From assembly GCF_900128895.1 (NCBI RefSeq), contig NZ_FSQW01000002.1:1485001-1549000 (forward strand): 64,000 nucleotides of DNA, written 5' to 3'. Positions 61,694 to 64,000 of this stretch are shown piece after piece (position 1 is the first letter of the stretch; every line of letters begins with the position of its first letter). The notes beneath the pieces were generated by a model, which did not search any database, was not told the DNA's origin, and saw only the letters and a list, made by a program, of their open reading frames with translations. This stretch comes from Parasphingorhabdus marina DSM 22363 (GTDB lineage: Bacteria > Pseudomonadota > Alphaproteobacteria > Sphingomonadales > Sphingomonadaceae). A program made the position numbers and the translations under genes.

Positions 61694-63487
61694 ATCTACA
61701 AGTTAAAGTTTTACGGCATAGTTCTTGCGACCGGATTGATCTCAGCTTGCGGTGGCGGGTCGTCATCTGGCGGGGGTATCACGGCCGTTCCTCCTCCCCC
61801 TCCACCGGTGACCAACACAAGTCTGGCTGGCGCCACGGTTGAGGAGAGTTTCACCAATGACAGTGCATCTTCTTCGGTAACACGCGCTTCGAATGGATCG
61901 CTTGATACATCTGCAGGCCCATCTGCGATGACGATCGTCTATAACCCCGCTAACCGAAGCTATACTTTGACATCAGGGAACAGGAACCAAACCTTTGGCT
62001 TCAATGACAAAGATAACGACGATAGCAACTTCACAGCATTGATTTTCAGAAAACGAACCGGAGATATCGTAGACAATCTGATCATCACTCAGGCAACAAC
62101 CACACCGGTGAACGGTTATGAATATGTCGGCGGTGCGGTGTGGGAAAGGGGCGATTCCGGTAGTTTATTGACCGGTGATGCCTTTACGTTTGGGGTCGAA
62201 ACTCCTGATAATGCTACTCCTCGTACTGGGTCTGCGACCTTTGCAGCACGTCTGATTGCAACCGGGTACTGGCAAGACGGCTTCACTGATCTTTCGGGAA
62301 CCGGATTGGCAACGGTAGAATTTGCAACCGGCAACATAGCTGCGTCGGGTCTCGCTCGTGAACTCAGCACAGAAACCAAATTACCGGTTGCCAGCGGTGA
62401 TTGGTCTGCTTCAGCTCAGCTTGCATCCACCAGAAATGCATTTGACGGTACTTTGCAACTTTATCAGGGATCAGGTTACGCGGTATCGGGCGCACTCTCG
62501 GGGAGGTTGTATGGGCCTCAATCCCAAGAATTGGGCGGAGCCTTTGGATTGAACGGCACATCGAGTCTGGGCAGTGGCAGTGTGGTGGGCGTGTTGCTGG
62601 GTAGTCGTGTTGACCCGGCAACCACGAACATGTCAGTTGCACCGCTAACAGCGGATCAGGAATTTCGTATTCTGTCAAACAGTCTAGTCATAGATATCCT
62701 GAACGCCACCGGGGTCACCGATGAAAACCCATGGAACCCGGATGTCAGATATGCTCCGGATCTGCTCACCTACAATGCGTCGGAAAACAGCTACAAATTG
62801 TCGATAAATGACAATGCTGGTGGGACCGAACCGCTATTCACGGGAGCCATAGCCGACGACACCACCAGTGATGGTCGGTTCGTGAGCTATGTCAGCACGA
62901 ATGGAGAAGTCCATGATCAACTGAGACTCTACCGTCCTGCTGGATCCAACAGTGAAATTTCCCTGACTTATAGCAGTTTCGGCAATTTTCGACGAACTGA
63001 GCCTGCCACGGATATTGAAAAAACGGCTATTGCCAACAGTTGGTTCTATTTTGGCATACCAACTAATCCCGCTGCGATTCCGGCCTTTGGTACAGCAACT
63101 TATCGGGGTACTCTTCATGGTACCGCAAATTATGGTCTTGAGGGAAGTAGAGTGCTGGAGGTGGAAGGCACCAGTTTGTTTGTCTTTGATTTTGGTACCA
63201 GCAGCTTGACTGGAAATCTCCATCCATTTGTTATTGAACATTCCGGTGCCAGAACAGATCTTGGTGAATGGTCCTTTGCAAACGCACAGGTTAGCACCAC
63301 TGTTGTGTCAGATCCCAGGTTCACCGTGGCGCTTGAAACTAACGTGGGTGTTAATGGTCAAGTATTCGGTCGGTTCTTTGGACCGGCTGCGGATGAAGTG
63401 GCTGGGATTTTTTCCGCGCAGTTTCGACCTCCTAACGGTTTTGGCAACACGGGTAACGTTGTCGGAGCATTTGGAGCGGGCAAGTAA
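61694..63487 (+). CDS. TbpB-like surface lipoprotein, Slam-dependent type
   Basis: If started at ATC 61694 (GGAG 7 bases upstream), the 597-residue product opens with a complete lipoprotein signal, YKLKFYGIVLATGLISAC, Cys at 19. A Gly/Ser/Pro linker with six prolines follows. Two TbpB-type barrel repeats are visible: VSGALSGRLYGPQSQELGGA at about 243-262 and VNGQVFGRFFGPAADEVAGI at about 552-571. No ATG, GTG or TTG lies in frame before the lipobox; TTG 61736 would give a product starting five residues before the Cys. TbpB-like lipoproteins bind transferrin, heme or metal carriers on the cell surface; this one's ligand is unknown. The next gene encodes its probable exporter. Confidence 0.78.
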   Translation: MYKLKFYGIVLATGLISACGGGSSSGGGITAVPPPPPPVTNTSLAGATVEESFTNDSASSSVTRASNGSLDTSAGPSAMTIVYNPANRSYTLTSGNRNQTFGFNDKDNDDSNFTALIFRKRTGDIVDNLIITQATTTPVNGYEYVGGAVWERGDSGSLLTGDAFTFGVETPDNATPRTGSATFAARLIATGYWQDGFTDLSGTGLATVEFATGNIAASGLARELSTETKLPVASGDWSASAQLASTRNAFDGTLQLYQGSGYAVSGALSGRLYGPQSQELGGAFGLNGTSSLGSGSVVGVLLGSRVDPATTNMSVAPLTADQEFRILSNSLVIDILNATGVTDENPWNPDVRYAPDLLTYNASENSYKLSINDNAGGTEPLFTGAIADDTTSDGRFVSYVSTNGEVHDQLRLYRPAGSNSEISLTYSSFGNFRRTEPATDIEKTAIANSWFYFGIPTNPAAIPAFGTATYRGTLHGTANYGLEGSRVLEVEGTSLFVFDFGTSSLTGNLHPFVIEHSGARTDLGEWSFANAQVSTTVVSDPRFTVALETNVGVNGQVFGRFFGPAADEVAGIFSAQFRPPNGFGNTGNVVGAFGAGK

Positions 63488-63622
63488 ACTGTCCCAGGGT
63501 CTGGATCGAAACTCTATAGCGAAACATGAGTTCCGAATTGCCAGTCTTTAAAAATTTCCACCGGAACATTGTCGGCCCGGGACAATCTGGTCCTAATCAA
63601 GAATATCTTAAAGGCTGAATCT

Positions 63623-64000
63623 ATGAGGACCATTCCCTTGTGGAATAATCTGATATCGGGCTTGCACATAGTCGTGGTCAACTGGGTATTATGCTGTGCG
63701 GAACCAGTAGCGGCGCATAATTCCCCGGATGCTGAAGTGGCTGCTGACTCATTGGACCGTCAAACCGTGAATCTGTCTCCTGGTCAGCTGTTTGCCTTTG
63801 CTGAAGCTGCACGCATTCGGCAGGAATTTGATGCTGCCGAGAAAGCCTATCGCGCGCTTGCATCGAATCCGGATTTGGAAATACGCACAGAAGCTAGGTT
63901 TCGACTGGCCTTGATGCTTGCAGCACAATCTCGCGAAACCGCCGCAGCCGTTCTTCTTCGCCAGATACTGGATGAAAAACCTCATGCTGTTCGTGTCAGG
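63623..64000 (+). CDS. Slam-like outer-membrane protein, N-terminal part (partial)
   Basis: The frame from ATG 63623 runs off the window after 126 residues. A signal-like stretch (LISGLHIVVVNWVLCCAEPV, AAH) is followed by TPR-type helices: LSPGQLFAFAEAARIRQEFD, AAEKAYRALASNPDLEIRTE, ARFRLALMLAAQSRETAAAV. In surface lipoprotein assembly modulators (Slam, DUF560) a periplasmic TPR domain precedes an outer-membrane barrel. Position 135 bases after a TbpB-like lipoprotein gene fits that pairing. The barrel is outside the window, so another TPR protein cannot be excluded. Confidence 0.6.
   Translation, partial: MRTIPLWNNLISGLHIVVVNWVLCCAEPVAAHNSPDAEVAADSLDRQTVNLSPGQLFAFAEAARIRQEFDAAEKAYRALASNPDLEIRTEARFRLALMLAAQSRETAAAVLLRQILDEKPHAVRVR

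Overview
The window looks like a chromosomal segment of an alphaproteobacterium of the order Sphingomonadales, plausibly a marine Sphingorhabdus/Parasphingorhabdus- or Sphingopyxis-like genus. The reasons are moderately high G+C with tight ATGA-type overlaps, intergenic palindromes of the 'CATCCCAGC-gcag-GCTGGGAT' type, a YciA-type thioesterase and CaiB/coniferyl-aldehyde-dehydrogenase genes, and an ExoP-type Wzc and Wza exopolysaccharide export set. The placement is inferred from protein and repeat style only. I see no rRNA, tRNA or CRISPR array.

Region 1 (1-12.9 kb) is ordinary core and accessory metabolism: a partial sugar-phosphate isomerase, a CBS-domain protein, an acyl-CoA thioesterase, two tandem DUF4139 periplasmic proteins, a DUF389 membrane protein divergent from a TetR regulator, a rhodanese, a His/Arg-rich secreted protein, a TauE/SafE permease, VOC and carboxymuconolactone-decarboxylase-like proteins, and aconitase.

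Region 2 (12.9-17.4 kb) is an accessory island. It opens with a repeat cluster and two overlapping micro-ORFs for membrane peptides, then a 150-base region of nested inverted repeats. Next comes an AT-rich two-gene unit, an FRG-domain protein with a DUF7946-like protein, which resembles a defence module. A small protein follows whose N-terminus closely resembles that of SeqA; its promoter region carries four GATC sites exactly 10 bp apart. An orphan terminase-small-subunit-like gene closes the island. This is the most likely home of an undescribed system.

Region 3 (17.5-57.5 kb) is a large Wzx/Wzy-type polysaccharide locus. It holds a beta-helix protein with a Tat-like signal, UDP-sugar epimerases and dehydrogenases, a Wzx-like flippase, glycosyltransferases, the capEFG set for UDP-L-FucNAc, a WbuB-like transferase, and a fused sugar reductase/phosphoglycosyl transferase that would start the repeat unit. 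The export block follows (Wzc-type tyrosine kinase, Wza, Wzy/ligase), then PAPS synthesis genes (cysD, cysNC, cysQ), a WbpM-like dehydratase, ugd, manA, manC, wecB and wecC. A second glycan module ends the region: methyltransferase, flippase-like membrane protein, pyruvyl-transferase-like protein, GT4, GT39 and GT2.

Region 4 (57.6-64 kb) carries CoA metabolism genes (a citrate-lyase-type CoA ester lyase, coniferyl aldehyde dehydrogenase, a CaiB/BaiF CoA transferase), then a lower-G+C pair: a TbpB-like surface lipoprotein and the start of a Slam-like outer-membrane assembly protein that runs off the window. The lipoprotein's signal peptide is encoded, but no ATG, GTG or TTG precedes it; an ATC sits at the ideal distance from a Shine-Dalgarno sequence.
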